A DNA stretch of 64,000 bases from contig JACJXZ010000003.1 in assembly GCA_020636375.1 (NCBI GenBank), positions 1 to 64,000 of the forward strand, in the 5' to 3' direction. The position numbers were made by a program, and so were the translations under genes. Shown here in pieces: positions 56,316-64,000 of the stretch (its first letter is position 1; every line of letters begins with the position of its first letter). The stretch comes from Lewinellaceae bacterium (GTDB lineage Bacteria > Bacteroidota > Bacteroidia > Chitinophagales > Saprospiraceae). The notes beneath the pieces are model-generated. The model saw only the letters and a list, made by a program, of their open reading frames with translations. It had not been told where the DNA came from and did no database searches.

Positions 56316-56516
56316 ATGTCCGTAATGAAAGTATTAGAGATCATGGCCGAATCCGAGAAAAGTTGGGAAGACGCCACGGCAAAAGCGGTGGCCAAAGCCT
56401 CGGAAACCGTAAAAAACATCCGTTCCGCCTATGTTCAGGACCAAAGCGTTACCGTAAAAGACAACAAGCCGCACATGTACAGGGTGGACCTCAAGATCAC
56501 CTTTGAAGTTAAATAA
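56316..56516 (+). CDS. Dodecin family protein
   Basis: A 66-residue protein that assembles into a hollow dodecamer and binds flavin (or CoA) in other species. The dodecin pattern is clear: VMKVLEIMAESEKSWEDATA, AVAKASETVKNIRSAYVQDQ and the terminal strand YRVDLKITFEVK. Length is right for the family (65-75). The start at 56316 is used because an upstream ATG (56264) belongs to another frame. It is followed by a hairpin terminator. Confidence 0.93.
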   Translation: MSVMKVLEIMAESEKSWEDATAKAVAKASETVKNIRSAYVQDQSVTVKDNKPHMYRVDLKITFEVK

Positions 56517-56540
56517 TTTTAGTTGTGGTACCGAACAGGA

Positions 56541-56568
56541 AGCCGGGATGCGTTTTGCTTTCCCGGCT
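56541..56568 (+). terminator. Hairpin terminator after dodecin gene
   Basis: AGCCGGGA (56541-56548) pairs with TCCCGGCT (56561-56568), followed by TTCGTGCTTTTC. It lies 24 bases after the dodecin stop. Confidence 0.55.
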
Positions 56569-56585
56569 TTCGTGCTTTTCGGGTG

Positions 56586-56686
56586 TTATGGTGTTTCGGT
56601 GTTTTGGTATTGCGGTGTTTCGGCCCGGAACCTGGGAAGGCTTTGCCCGCCGGCAGGTTTGCGCCGGGCCAGCCGAAACACCATAA
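56586..56686. repeat. 14-bp inverted repeat upstream of the radical SAM gene
   Basis: TTATGGTGTTTCGG (56586-56599) and CCGAAACACCATAA (56673-56686) are perfect complements, enclosing three GGTGTTTCGG-like direct copies. The right arm ends 10 bases before the radical SAM start. Confidence 0.65.
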
Positions 56687-56696
56687 AACCTATAAA

Positions 56697-57731
56697 ATGA
56701 AATTTCATTTTGCCGATACGCTGAATTTTCTGCGCAAGCTGACCTTGCCGCGCATTTGGAATGCGGCTAAGGTCCTGGCCTCCTACTACCTGGCCCGCTG
56801 GCGGAAGCGCCCCATCCAATGGGGGTTGCCGGTGACGGTGTCCGTCGAGCCGACGACGGCCTGCAACCTGCGCTGCCCGGAATGCCCCAGCGGCTTGCGC
56901 GCTTTTACCCGCCCCACGGGAAACCTCCGGGTGGATTTCTTCCGCAGGGCCATCGACGAGCTGGGCCCCAGCCTGGCCTTCCTCATCTTTTACTTCCAGG
57001 GGGAACCCTACATCAACCCCCGCTTCCTGGAGATGGTGCAGTACGCCCACGAACGCGGGCTGTACACCATCACCTCCACCAACGGCCACTTCCTGGACGA
57101 GGAGAATGCCCGCAAAACGGTCGAGTCGGGCCTGGACCGCCTCATCATTTCCGTGGACGGCACGACCCAGGAGGTGTACGAGAGCTACCGGAAAGGGGGC
57201 AGCCTGGAAGCCGTGCTGCAGGGCGCGCGCAATGTAGTGGCCATGAAAAGAAAACTGAACTCCCGGAAGCCGCACCTCATTTTCCAGTTCCTCGTCGTGC
57301 GACCTAACGAACACCAAATCCCGGAAATCTATCGCCTGGCGCAGGAGATCGGCGTCGATGAAGTAAAACTCAAGACGGCCCAGGTATACGACTACGAAAA
57401 CGGCAATCCCCTCATCCCCCTGGAGGCACGCTACGCCCGGTACCGGCGGTTGCCCGACGGCACCTACCGCGTGAAAAACCGCCTGCTCAACCACTGCTGG
57501 AAGCTGTGGCATTCCTGCGTGATCACCTGGGACGGCCGGGTGGCGCCCTGTTGTTTCGACAAAGACGTCGCCCATGAACTGGGCGACCTCAAATCGCAGC
57601 CTTTTGCCGACATCTGGCAGGGGGCGCCTTATCAGGCTTTCCGCCGGAAACTGCTGAAAGGGCGCAGCCGGATCGATATCTGCACCAACTGTACGGAGGG
57701 GTGTAGGGTGTGGGCGGACGGCGGACGGTAG
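56697..57731 (+). CDS. Radical SAM / SPASM domain protein
   Basis: A 344-residue radical SAM enzyme. The 4Fe-4S site is TACNLRCPECPSG (about residues 56-68, CxxxCxxC pattern). Other radical SAM features are FYFQGEPYINPRFLEMVQYA, ITSTNGHFL and RLIISVDGTTQEVYESYRKG. The C-terminal SPASM-like region has CVITWDGRVAPCCFDKD and DICTNCTEGC for extra clusters. Such proteins often modify peptides or cofactors, but no precursor peptide is evident nearby, so the substrate is unknown. Its last codons (VWADGGR) already lie in the GGCGGACGG repeat that follows, which means the repeat has invaded or formed the 3' end. Confidence 0.9.
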   Translation: MKFHFADTLNFLRKLTLPRIWNAAKVLASYYLARWRKRPIQWGLPVTVSVEPTTACNLRCPECPSGLRAFTRPTGNLRVDFFRRAIDELGPSLAFLIFYFQGEPYINPRFLEMVQYAHERGLYTITSTNGHFLDEENARKTVESGLDRLIISVDGTTQEVYESYRKGGSLEAVLQGARNVVAMKRKLNSRKPHLIFQFLVVRPNEHQIPEIYRLAQEIGVDEVKLKTAQVYDYENGNPLIPLEARYARYRRLPDGTYRVKNRLLNHCWKLWHSCVITWDGRVAPCCFDKDVAHELGDLKSQPFADIWQGAPYQAFRRKLLKGRSRIDICTNCTEGCRVWADGGR

Positions 57732-57787
57732 ACGGCGGACGGTAGACGGCGGATGGCGGACGGCGGACGGCGGACGGGACGGTGGAC
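57711..57787. repeat. GGCGGACGG repeat tract
   Basis: Tandem units GGCGGACGG / GTAGACGGCGGACG with small changes. It overlaps the end of the radical SAM gene and separates it from a truncated cargo gene. Same unit as 53974-54003. The rest of 57788-57933 shows nothing. Confidence 0.75.
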
Positions 57788-57933
57788 GGCAGCAGCAACA
57801 ATATAGCTCTTGTGTTTAATCCACCAAAGGAAGCCTTGTCGACATTGTATGGCTGTTAAAAAACTTGCCCCGCCCGGATATTATCCTTAACTTGACGCTT
57901 CTTCACGTTCTAACCCGCCGTTGCCCGGCCTGA

Positions 57934-60117
57934 TGCCAGAGCAGGGCTTTCTCTGATTTCTTCACCAAATCCCGAATACTGGTGCTGGCCTTCGATTCTT
58001 ACTTCCGCAACAACGCCCGCTCGGTGGAGTACCGCCGCTACGGAGGGCAAAACTACGGCCGCTTCGTCAACTGCGCGTTCACCATCGACGGCGGCCACTA
58101 CGGCCACCCCTTCCGGGAGCACGTCAAGCTGAACGGCGTGCGCGGCCTGCAGTTCATCGGCTGCACCTTTTCCAACGACACCGGCACGGGCAACGTGTTC
58201 CTGGGCAAAGGCGCGGGCATCCACAGCCTGGACGCTAACTTCACCGTCGGGGGCAGCAGTACGGTATTCCAGATGCTGCGCTTCGGCGTGCAGGCGGGGG
58301 CGGCTAAGGGCGCGGAAGGCTTTATGATCAGGGACGCCACGTTCCGGGAGTTGGAAAAGGGCGTGCTGGCCGAAGCGGCCAACCACTTTACTGTCACGCG
58401 CTGTACCCTGGATGTAGGCGGGCACGTGAGCAACCTGCCGCCCTTTTTGGTGTCGCAGGAAGGCGTACAAATCAACTACAGTACCGGCTTTACCGTAATG
58501 GGCAACCGCCTGCGGGGCCTGGCCGCCAGCCAGGACGAGACGGTGGGGGTGAAAGTAATCGACACAGGAGCAGGCACGGACGCCAATACCATTTATGGCA
58601 ATAACTTTGATGTTTTTTATGTGGGCAATGCGGCGGTAGGAGATAATGTGGGAACCTCCCTGGGTGGCGGGATTGTATACGAGTGCAACTTCAACCTGGG
58701 CAGTAATGTCTTCGACTTCTGGGTACAGGAAGGGGAGGGGATTACGGAGGACCAGCGAAGCGCGTTAGGCGGAGCGGCCGGCAATACCTTCTCCCAAAAC
58801 GGCGGCCAGCCGGAAGGGGACTTTAGCAACCAGGGTAGTTTTATCAATTATTTCTATTACGATGACGAGGGCGATCCCAATAATCCTCCTGATGTTGGAC
58901 AAGAGCCGCTGTTCTATACAGAAAGCACTATATCAAAATTGCCAGAGGACTTCAATGATTGCAGCAACGGCGAAACCGGTGGCGAAATTCCTGACGAGGG
59001 GATAAGCTTGATAAAGAACCGTTTTTTTGAAGCCAAAGGCCAATACCAGCTCTACAAAGCGGATTATGAAGAATTAATCGACGATGGGGACACTCCTGGG
59101 CTGCTGGCGGAAGTCAATCAGGTTGGGGCTGGGCAGGCGGCTGGCCTTATCAACGACTTGCTGGAGATTTCTCCTTATGTTTCTCAGCACGTTTTGAAGG
59201 CGGTTGTAGACAAACCCGCCGTCTTCAACAACGGCATGCAAGTGGATTTACTGGAAGCTAACCCGGAGGCGGTGCGCAAAGCCGGCTTTTTGCTGTACCT
59301 GGAAGAAAACTCCAGCCTGGATGAGGAGGAATTATCGCAAGTGCAGCAGGCCAGCCTGTTGAATACGGTTCGCGATGCAATAGAAGAGGATTTATCTACC
59401 GCCTACGCCGGCATGCACCGCGCTGTAAATCTTGTATTAGCCTACTACTTGTTAGATAGCGTTGCCTACAACCGGGACAGCGCCTTGTTGTGGCTGGATC
59501 ATAAAGGCAGCCTACATTCTCACTATCTAAAAACCGATATTCTGCTTCAGTCCGGCCAGGACGAAACGGCAGAGGATGTACTAACGTCTATTCCGGAAGC
59601 TTTCCTGCTGAAAGCAAAGCAGCAGGCGGAGTACGACAACAAACTTGCTCTCTTCCAATTGCTGTTCGGCAAGGCCGATATTTTTAAACTGGATAGCCTG
59701 GAGATAATAGCACTGTCCGATATCGCCCAGTTGGAGGGCCTGGCCGCCCAACAGGCTCGAAACCTATTGAACTATGCCTACGGCGGAGTATGGGAGCCGG
59801 ACCACAGCCTGCCTGCTGCTGTAGAGGAAAGGCCGGCGGTGAGTGCCTCTACCTGGCATCAGCATCAAGCCTCTATCCGAGCCTTTCCTAACCCTGCCAA
59901 GGCCACCGTCACCTTTGAGTTCACGATCCTGGCTGGAGAAAAAGCATCCGTTCGTTTGGTCAATGCTATGGGGCGCTCGGTAGCCGATATTCCCCTCTTG
60001 TCACAGGTGGGCCTTAAAGAGTGGGATGTTTCGGGCTTGGCTGAGGGCATCTACTGGTATCAACTCTGGATCGACAATAAGCCAGGGCCGGTAGGCAAAC
60101 TGGCTATACAGCACTGA
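57934..60117 (+). pseudogene. 5'-truncated T9SS cargo with beta-helix-like N-part and type A sorting domain
   Basis: The reading frame opens at 57934 and runs to 60117 with no signal peptide and only a GTG (57982) as possible start. The first 260 residues look like a right-handed beta-helix (FVNCAFTIDGGHYGHPF, LQFIGCTFSNDTGTGNVF, HFTVTRCTLDVGGHVSN). The middle is helical, low in motifs. The end is a T9SS type A sorting domain (AFPNPAKATVTFEFTI, VRLVNAMGRSVADI, SGLAEGIYWYQLW). The start of the gene is missing at the GGCGGACGG repeat, so secretion is not possible unless an upstream part is fused elsewhere. Confidence 0.75.
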
Positions 60118-60183
60118 CAGTAAACAAAGGGAAGCGGAATGGTTTCCGCTTCCCTCTTTCCATTTGATTCCAACCCTTTAGCC

Positions 60184-60994
60184 ATGCAAAAAAGTATATT
60201 TATATTTCTATTAACCCTTAATGGCTTATTTTTAGGTGGGCAGGATACTTATAGTTACCGGTTCGATTTTGGGTTTCCGGCGGCAGAGTTGACGAGTATA
60301 GTAGCTACCGACAGCTGTTATTACTCAACCGGCATCATTGCCGATTCTATCCCCCCATTCAATACCGGGAACATTTTTGTCAAATTCTCATTGGATAGGC
60401 AGGTATTGATCGCCAAAACAATAAAAGATACGTCGAAAACCTACGAAACCTGGAGGAATAACTTGTGCATAGTAGATTCTAACCGTTTGGCAGTTGCGGG
60501 CTATACCGTCGACAGCATGACCAGGTCTCTGCTTATAGTATTTCCCGCGCCACTACATTAACGACTTAGCCCAGGCACCCGACGGCGGCTTCATCATGGC
60601 CGGCGAAGTGCGCGACACCGTCAATGCCCCCCGCCAGCAGGGCTGGCTGCTCAAGGTAGACGAATACGGCTGCCTGGTGCCGGGCTGCGAACTGGTGAGC
60701 GGGGTGGAAGAGCCAAAGTCATCAGACGACTCCGAGTCGTCAGATGGCTGCACCCTGCTGCTCTACCCCAACCCGGTGAGCGCCGCGCTACAGGTGTATT
60801 TCTTCGCTCCCGCCGGCGGGGAGCACCACTTCCGCATCCTGGACGCGCAGGGGCGGGAGTGGCGGCGCTTCTCCACCCGCCTCTCTGAGGTGACGCTGCT
60901 GGTGGAGGTGGGGGGGCTGCCGGGTGGGGTGTATTATTTGCAGTGTTTGCGGGAGAGGCAGGTGGTGCGGGTGGAGGGGTTTGTTAAGCGGTGA
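60184..60994 (+). pseudogene. T9SS cargo gene with internal deletion and frameshift
   Basis: The 5' part (60184-60561) has a signal peptide (MQKSIFIFLLTLNGLFLGGQ) and a beta-strand-rich start, ending prematurely after VDSMTRSLLIVFPAPLH. The 3' part continues in another frame: RHYINDLAQAPDGGFIMAGE near 60553-60612, then WLLKVDEYGCLVPGCE and a type A sorting domain (LYPNPVSAALQVYFFA, FRILDAQGREWRRFS, GGLPGGVYYLQCLRERQ). Relatives are typically about 500 residues, so the middle appears to be lost and the junction is out of frame. The protein is most likely not made in full. Confidence 0.75.
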
Positions 60995-61161
60995 CCGTCA
61001 AGTGACAGCCTGGAAGTGATATGTGGCTATTGATACTTTTTCTTTGGCCGCGGACAAAGAAAATTGCCGGGACTGAAAGCACAGGGTTTATAACTTCCTG
61101 TAGATTTTGGAATTAGCCGTTTATCCGCCAACTTTTCTATGGATATTTTCAAATGGAGTCT

Positions 61162-61221
61162 TATCTTTGCGACTCTTTAGCAAAAAAAGACAGGATACAC
61201 AGGATTTTCAGGATGAACAGG
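61162..61221 (+). promoter_or_regulatory. Candidate -7 box of the PPIase gene followed by ACAGGATT repeats
   Basis: TATCTTTG (61162-61169) is a perfect -7 match. GACAGGATACACAGGATT (61189-61206) and further units to 61221 belong to the ACAGGATT family and would lie in the 5' leader. A 9-bp hairpin (61270-61278 / 61289-61297) follows. Nothing else is seen in 60995-61337. Confidence 0.55.
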
Positions 61222-61337
61222 AAAACGGAAATTTTGTGGATGAAGTCTGATGAGTTTCGCTGAAGAATCTCCTGCGCCTTGAGAAATGGGCGCAGGAATG
61301 AACATATCGATCCTTGAATTAATAAATTAACGAAGAG

Positions 61338-63443
61338 ATGGCTTTGATAAGCAAAATCAGGAAAAACTCCTGGCTTCTGGTGGTGTTGATTGGCCTTGGC
61401 CTTGCCGGGTTCATCATTATGGATATGACCTCCGGCCAGCAGAGCGTTTTTGGAAGCTCCCAGCTTTCGGTGGGCGAAGTGGACGGGCAGAAGCTGGACT
61501 GGAACCAGTTCAACCGGGTAGAGCAGGTATTGTACGGCAATTCCGGGGGCGAAGTCTTCAGCCGCCGCAAGCAGCTTTGGGACTATTTCGTGGAGGAGGC
61601 CATCGTTCAGGAAGAAGCAGAAGCCCTGGGCCTCCAGGTGAGCAAGACAGAACTGATGGACCTTCAGTTCGGCGCCAACCCCAGCCCGGTGATCCGCCAG
61701 CGCTTCATGGACCCGAGCACGCGGCAGATCAACTTCCAGCAACTGAACTCCATCAAAACGGCCATCGAGAACGGCACCTTTACCGACCCGCAGATGAGAG
61801 CCTACTGGGCGCACCAGGAAAAGGAAATCATCAAAGAGCGCCTGCAGAGCAAGCTCAACGCCATGGTGTCGAAGGCGATTTATACGCCCACCTGGATGGC
61901 GGAGATGGGGCATCAGGAACAAAACCTGTCTATCGATATGGCGTACGTCAAAGTACCCTTCGACGAGATCGACAACACGGAAATTGCCCTCACCGACGAA
62001 GACTACGAGAACTACCTGGATAAAAACGCGGCCCGCTACCGCCAGGACGAAGAAACGCGGAAGCTGGAATACACAGTCTTCGACGTCATCCCCACTTCGG
62101 CGGACTCCGCCAAGTTGCGGGAGAAGATCGCCGGAGTCATCCCCGAGTTCGAATCAACCGATAATGACTCTGCCTTCGTAGAGCGCAACTACGGCACGAT
62201 CAACGGAGTCTACCTGACGAAGGAGGACCTCAGCCCCACCGTTGCCGATACGGCTTTCAGCATCCCGGTTGGCTCGGTCTACGGCCCGTACTTCGACCAG
62301 GGCAGCTATAAAGCGATGAAGGTAACGGCGCGTTTGGCCATGGCGGACTCCGCCGACACCCGCCACATCCTGATCAGCGCGAACAACCCGCAGGCCTTTA
62401 CCGCCGCCAAAAAGACCATCGACAGCCTGGAGAACCTGCTGCTCACCGGAGCGGCCACATTCGACTCCCTGGCCGTCAAATTCAGCCAGGACCCCGGCAG
62501 CGCCAGCAAGGGCGGCAAATACGAAGACGTGACCCCCAACCAGTTCGTGCCGGAGTACAACGACGTGCTCTTCGTCACCGGCCAGATCGGCCAGCTCTAT
62601 AAGGTGCGTTCCGATTTCGGCTGGCACCTGATCGAGGTGCTGAGCCGCAGCCCCAATACGACGGAGCGGGTGAAAACAGCCTTCATCGAAGAGCGCATCG
62701 TGCCTACCGAAGACACCCAGAACGACGTCTATGAGCGCGCCCTGGCTTTCGTCGGCCAGAACCGCGAGCTGGAAGAAATGCGCAAGTCGGCAGAAGCGGA
62801 AGGGCTGGACGTCGAAACCTCCAACAGCCTGAAGAAGAACGACTTTGCCGTTGGCGCGCTGGGCGCCGGGCAGGCTTCCCGCGATATGATCCGCTGGGCG
62901 TTCAACGCCGGCAAGGGGGAAGTGTCGCCCGAAATCTACGCCTTCCAGGATCCCGTCGACTACTATACCAATAAATACGTCGTCGCCGGCCTGCGCAGCG
63001 TACAGTCGGCCGGCCTGCCTTCCGTCGAGAATATCAAGGATGAGCTTGAGCAACTGGTGATCAACGAAAAGAAAGGAGCGATGATCGCTCAGCGCATCCA
63101 GGGAGATAACCTGGAAGCCATCGCTTCCAGCTTCAGCAGCCAGGTGGATACGGCGACCAATGTAACTTTCAGCGCGACGTTCGTGCCCAAGCTGGGCAGC
63201 GAGCCCAAGGTCATCGGCAAGGCTTTTGTCCTGGACCAGGGCCAGGTTTCGGAGCCGGTCGTCGGCAAGAGCGGCGTTTATGTCGTCAAGGTGATCCGCA
63301 AGCCGGACGCCGGGCAGGCTACCAATATTCCGCAGTTGCGGCGCAATATCTCCGCTCCGGTGCGCAGCCAGGTAGCCAGCCAGCTGATGCAGGCTATGAA
63401 GAAGAATGCGGAAATCGAGGATAATCGGTCCCGCTTTTATTAA
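61338..63443 (+). CDS. Membrane-anchored peptidyl-prolyl isomerase (PpiD/SurA-like)
   Basis: A 701-residue periplasmic folding factor. One N-terminal helix anchors it (SWLLVVLIGLGLAGFIIMDM, residues 11-30). A SurA_N-like chaperone region follows (VGEVDGQKLDWNQFNRVEQV, AIVQEEAEALGLQVSKTELM). The parvulin domain is at about 335-440: ADTRHILISANNPQAF, FDSLAVKFSQDPGSASKGGK and VRSDFGWHLIEVLSR. It is expected to assist outer-membrane and secreted proteins, which are abundant in this genome. Gene starts after a likely promoter at 61162 and is followed by unusual RNA-structure-type sequences. Confidence 0.94.
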   Translation: MALISKIRKNSWLLVVLIGLGLAGFIIMDMTSGQQSVFGSSQLSVGEVDGQKLDWNQFNRVEQVLYGNSGGEVFSRRKQLWDYFVEEAIVQEEAEALGLQVSKTELMDLQFGANPSPVIRQRFMDPSTRQINFQQLNSIKTAIENGTFTDPQMRAYWAHQEKEIIKERLQSKLNAMVSKAIYTPTWMAEMGHQEQNLSIDMAYVKVPFDEIDNTEIALTDEDYENYLDKNAARYRQDEETRKLEYTVFDVIPTSADSAKLREKIAGVIPEFESTDNDSAFVERNYGTINGVYLTKEDLSPTVADTAFSIPVGSVYGPYFDQGSYKAMKVTARLAMADSADTRHILISANNPQAFTAAKKTIDSLENLLLTGAATFDSLAVKFSQDPGSASKGGKYEDVTPNQFVPEYNDVLFVTGQIGQLYKVRSDFGWHLIEVLSRSPNTTERVKTAFIEERIVPTEDTQNDVYERALAFVGQNRELEEMRKSAEAEGLDVETSNSLKKNDFAVGALGAGQASRDMIRWAFNAGKGEVSPEIYAFQDPVDYYTNKYVVAGLRSVQSAGLPSVENIKDELEQLVINEKKGAMIAQRIQGDNLEAIASSFSSQVDTATNVTFSATFVPKLGSEPKVIGKAFVLDQGQVSEPVVGKSGVYVVKVIRKPDAGQATNIPQLRRNISAPVRSQVASQLMQAMKKNAEIEDNRSRFY

Positions 63444-63453
63444 AACCACGTCG

Positions 63454-63524
63454 GCCGAAAATGCCTGATTTTGCTCCAACCCTAAAGGGAGATCAGGCAT
63501 TTTCGGCTTTTGCTCCCTTTAGGG
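63454..63524 (+). other. Interleaved inverted repeats (pseudoknot topology) after the PPIase gene
   Basis: A: GCCGAAAATGCCTGAT (63454-63469). B: CCCTAAAGGGAG (63480-63491). A': ATCAGGCATTTTCGGC (63492-63507), perfect complement of A. B': CTCCCTTTAGGG (63513-63524), perfect complement of B. The order A-B-A'-B' means both stems together form a pseudoknot, or they exclude one another. A partial third copy of A (GGCTGAAAATGCC) follows at 63539-63551. Confidence 0.7.
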
Positions 63525-63610
63525 CGGGGCAAACAAAGGCTGAAAATGCCGTTTCGAAGCCGACCTTAATGGTTAAAAAACGGATTCAATAACCCAGTTA
63601 AGTAAACCTC

Positions 63611-63715
63611 AAAAGATAAGTTGTCAGTTTCGGCAATCAGGCAGAGGCTGGAAACCCATAAAGGGGTTGAAGCCTCTGCCTGATCGCCGAAATTCAGATC
63701 GACAACTTATTTTTT
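63611..63715. repeat. Long imperfect palindrome
   Basis: ATAAGTTGTC (63616-63625) pairs with GACAACTTAT (63701-63710). ATCAGGCAGAGGCT (63636-63649) pairs with AGCCTCTGCCTGAT (63671-63684), and TTTCGGC with GCCGAAA in between. It would form a stem of about 40 bp and lies 17 bases before a small membrane-protein gene. Confidence 0.7.
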
Positions 63716-63731
63716 GATAAATAACATAAGA

Positions 63732-63857
63732 ATGTCTGAAATAAAGAATGCTGGAAGCAAGGGCTACTGCCTGATGTACTTTTTCATCGCCCTGTTATTG
63801 TTCATCATTCTGGTCGTGGCTGTTTACCAGTGGAATTTCAAATTCCTGGCAGGGTAA
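63732..63857 (+). CDS. 41-residue single-pass membrane protein
   Basis: A short ORF with ATG at 63732 and TAA at 63855-63857. The start is polar (SEIKNAGSKGYC), then one helix (LMYFFIALLLFIILVVAVY, residues 14-32) and a short tail. Composition and the correct stop make it a plausible real small protein, but coding is not proven and no family is recognised. Confidence 0.5.
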   Translation: MSEIKNAGSKGYCLMYFFIALLLFIILVVAVYQWNFKFLAG

Positions 63858-64000
63858 ATATTTTTGCAGGAAAGAAAATGCCTCGCCTCTTTTTTAAAGT
63901 TCAAGTTCAGGAACGGCACCGCTCTGAATTTGGCCTTGATGCCTGAGCTTGAATTGCTTTTTCTCGCCTATTTTGCAACTATTTAGGTAGCCGGTCACCT
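63858..64000. other. Window end with inverted repeat
   Basis: TTCAAGTTCAGG (63900-63911) and CCTGAGCTTGAA (63942-63953) are complementary except for one position. No gene is visible before the window ends. Confidence 0.5.

Noticed and set aside
56523..56696. In-frame extension of the radical SAM gene
   Set aside because: The interval contains a terminator-like hairpin and an inverted repeat, and its translation has no radical SAM features.

Overview
The window looks like chromosomal DNA of a free-living member of the Bacteroidota, most likely near the Saprospiria (Lewinella/Phaeodactylibacter-like). This is inferred from gene content. It carries type IX secretion (T9SS) sorting domains of types A and B, a PorP/SprF protein, a PD40-OmpA envelope protein, and Bacteroidota-style -7 boxes (TAnnTTTG). 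Genes are dense and mostly chromosomal housekeeping or envelope functions. No integrase, transposase, CRISPR array, rRNA or tRNA gene was seen.

Layout. 0-9.3 kb: Tat-exported Gfo/Idh/MocA oxidoreductase, a 742-aa tandem phosphofructokinase of the eukaryotic type, a TlpA-like thioredoxin protein, a small membrane protein, a GT2 glycosyltransferase, and a divergent BtpA-family / pseudouridine-5'-phosphate glycosidase pair. 9.3-20.3 kb: SPOR-like membrane protein, release factor 3, Na+/H+ antiporter with TrkA-N domain, SulP anion transporter, TetR regulator and topoisomerase IV subunit A. 20.3-29.9 kb: ECF sigma factor overlapping a gene that joins an anti-sigma-like N-terminus, one membrane helix and an outer-membrane barrel; two neighbouring DJ-1/PfpI proteins (a GlxA-type regulator and a secreted one with TPRs); a 5'-truncated P-type ATPase; and an OmpR/histidine-kinase pair followed by a small membrane protein with four phased TTAAG boxes in its promoter. 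29.9-43.1 kb: T9SS-exported choice-of-anchor-B protein, a three-subunit molybdenum hydroxylase (PaoABC-like) with a small Cys-rich protein downstream, M24 aminopeptidase, DUF1232 protein, tocopherol-cyclase-family protein, orphan ExbD and a polysaccharide deacetylase. 43.4-56.5 kb: gltX, a small charged protein, then a surface module of a 2377-aa type-B T9SS cargo, PorP/SprF and PD40-OmpA protein, followed by dodecin. 56.7-64 kb: radical SAM/SPASM protein, two degenerate T9SS cargo genes, a PpiD/SurA-like peptidyl-prolyl isomerase and a 41-aa membrane protein.

The most unusual content lies between genes. There are many long, imperfect inverted repeats of about 60-170 bp. Two of them (20.5 and 45.0 kb) are divergent copies of one family, and one of these covers the gltX stop codon. 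There is also an interleaved A-B-A'-B' pseudoknot-type arrangement at 63.45 kb, and several families of short degenerate repeats (ACAGGATT, GTTGTT/TTGTCAG, GGCGGACGG, AGCGAATAG). Four broken T9SS cargo genes, three of them 5'-truncated, lie next to such repeats, which suggests that the repeats act in gene truncation and reshuffling.
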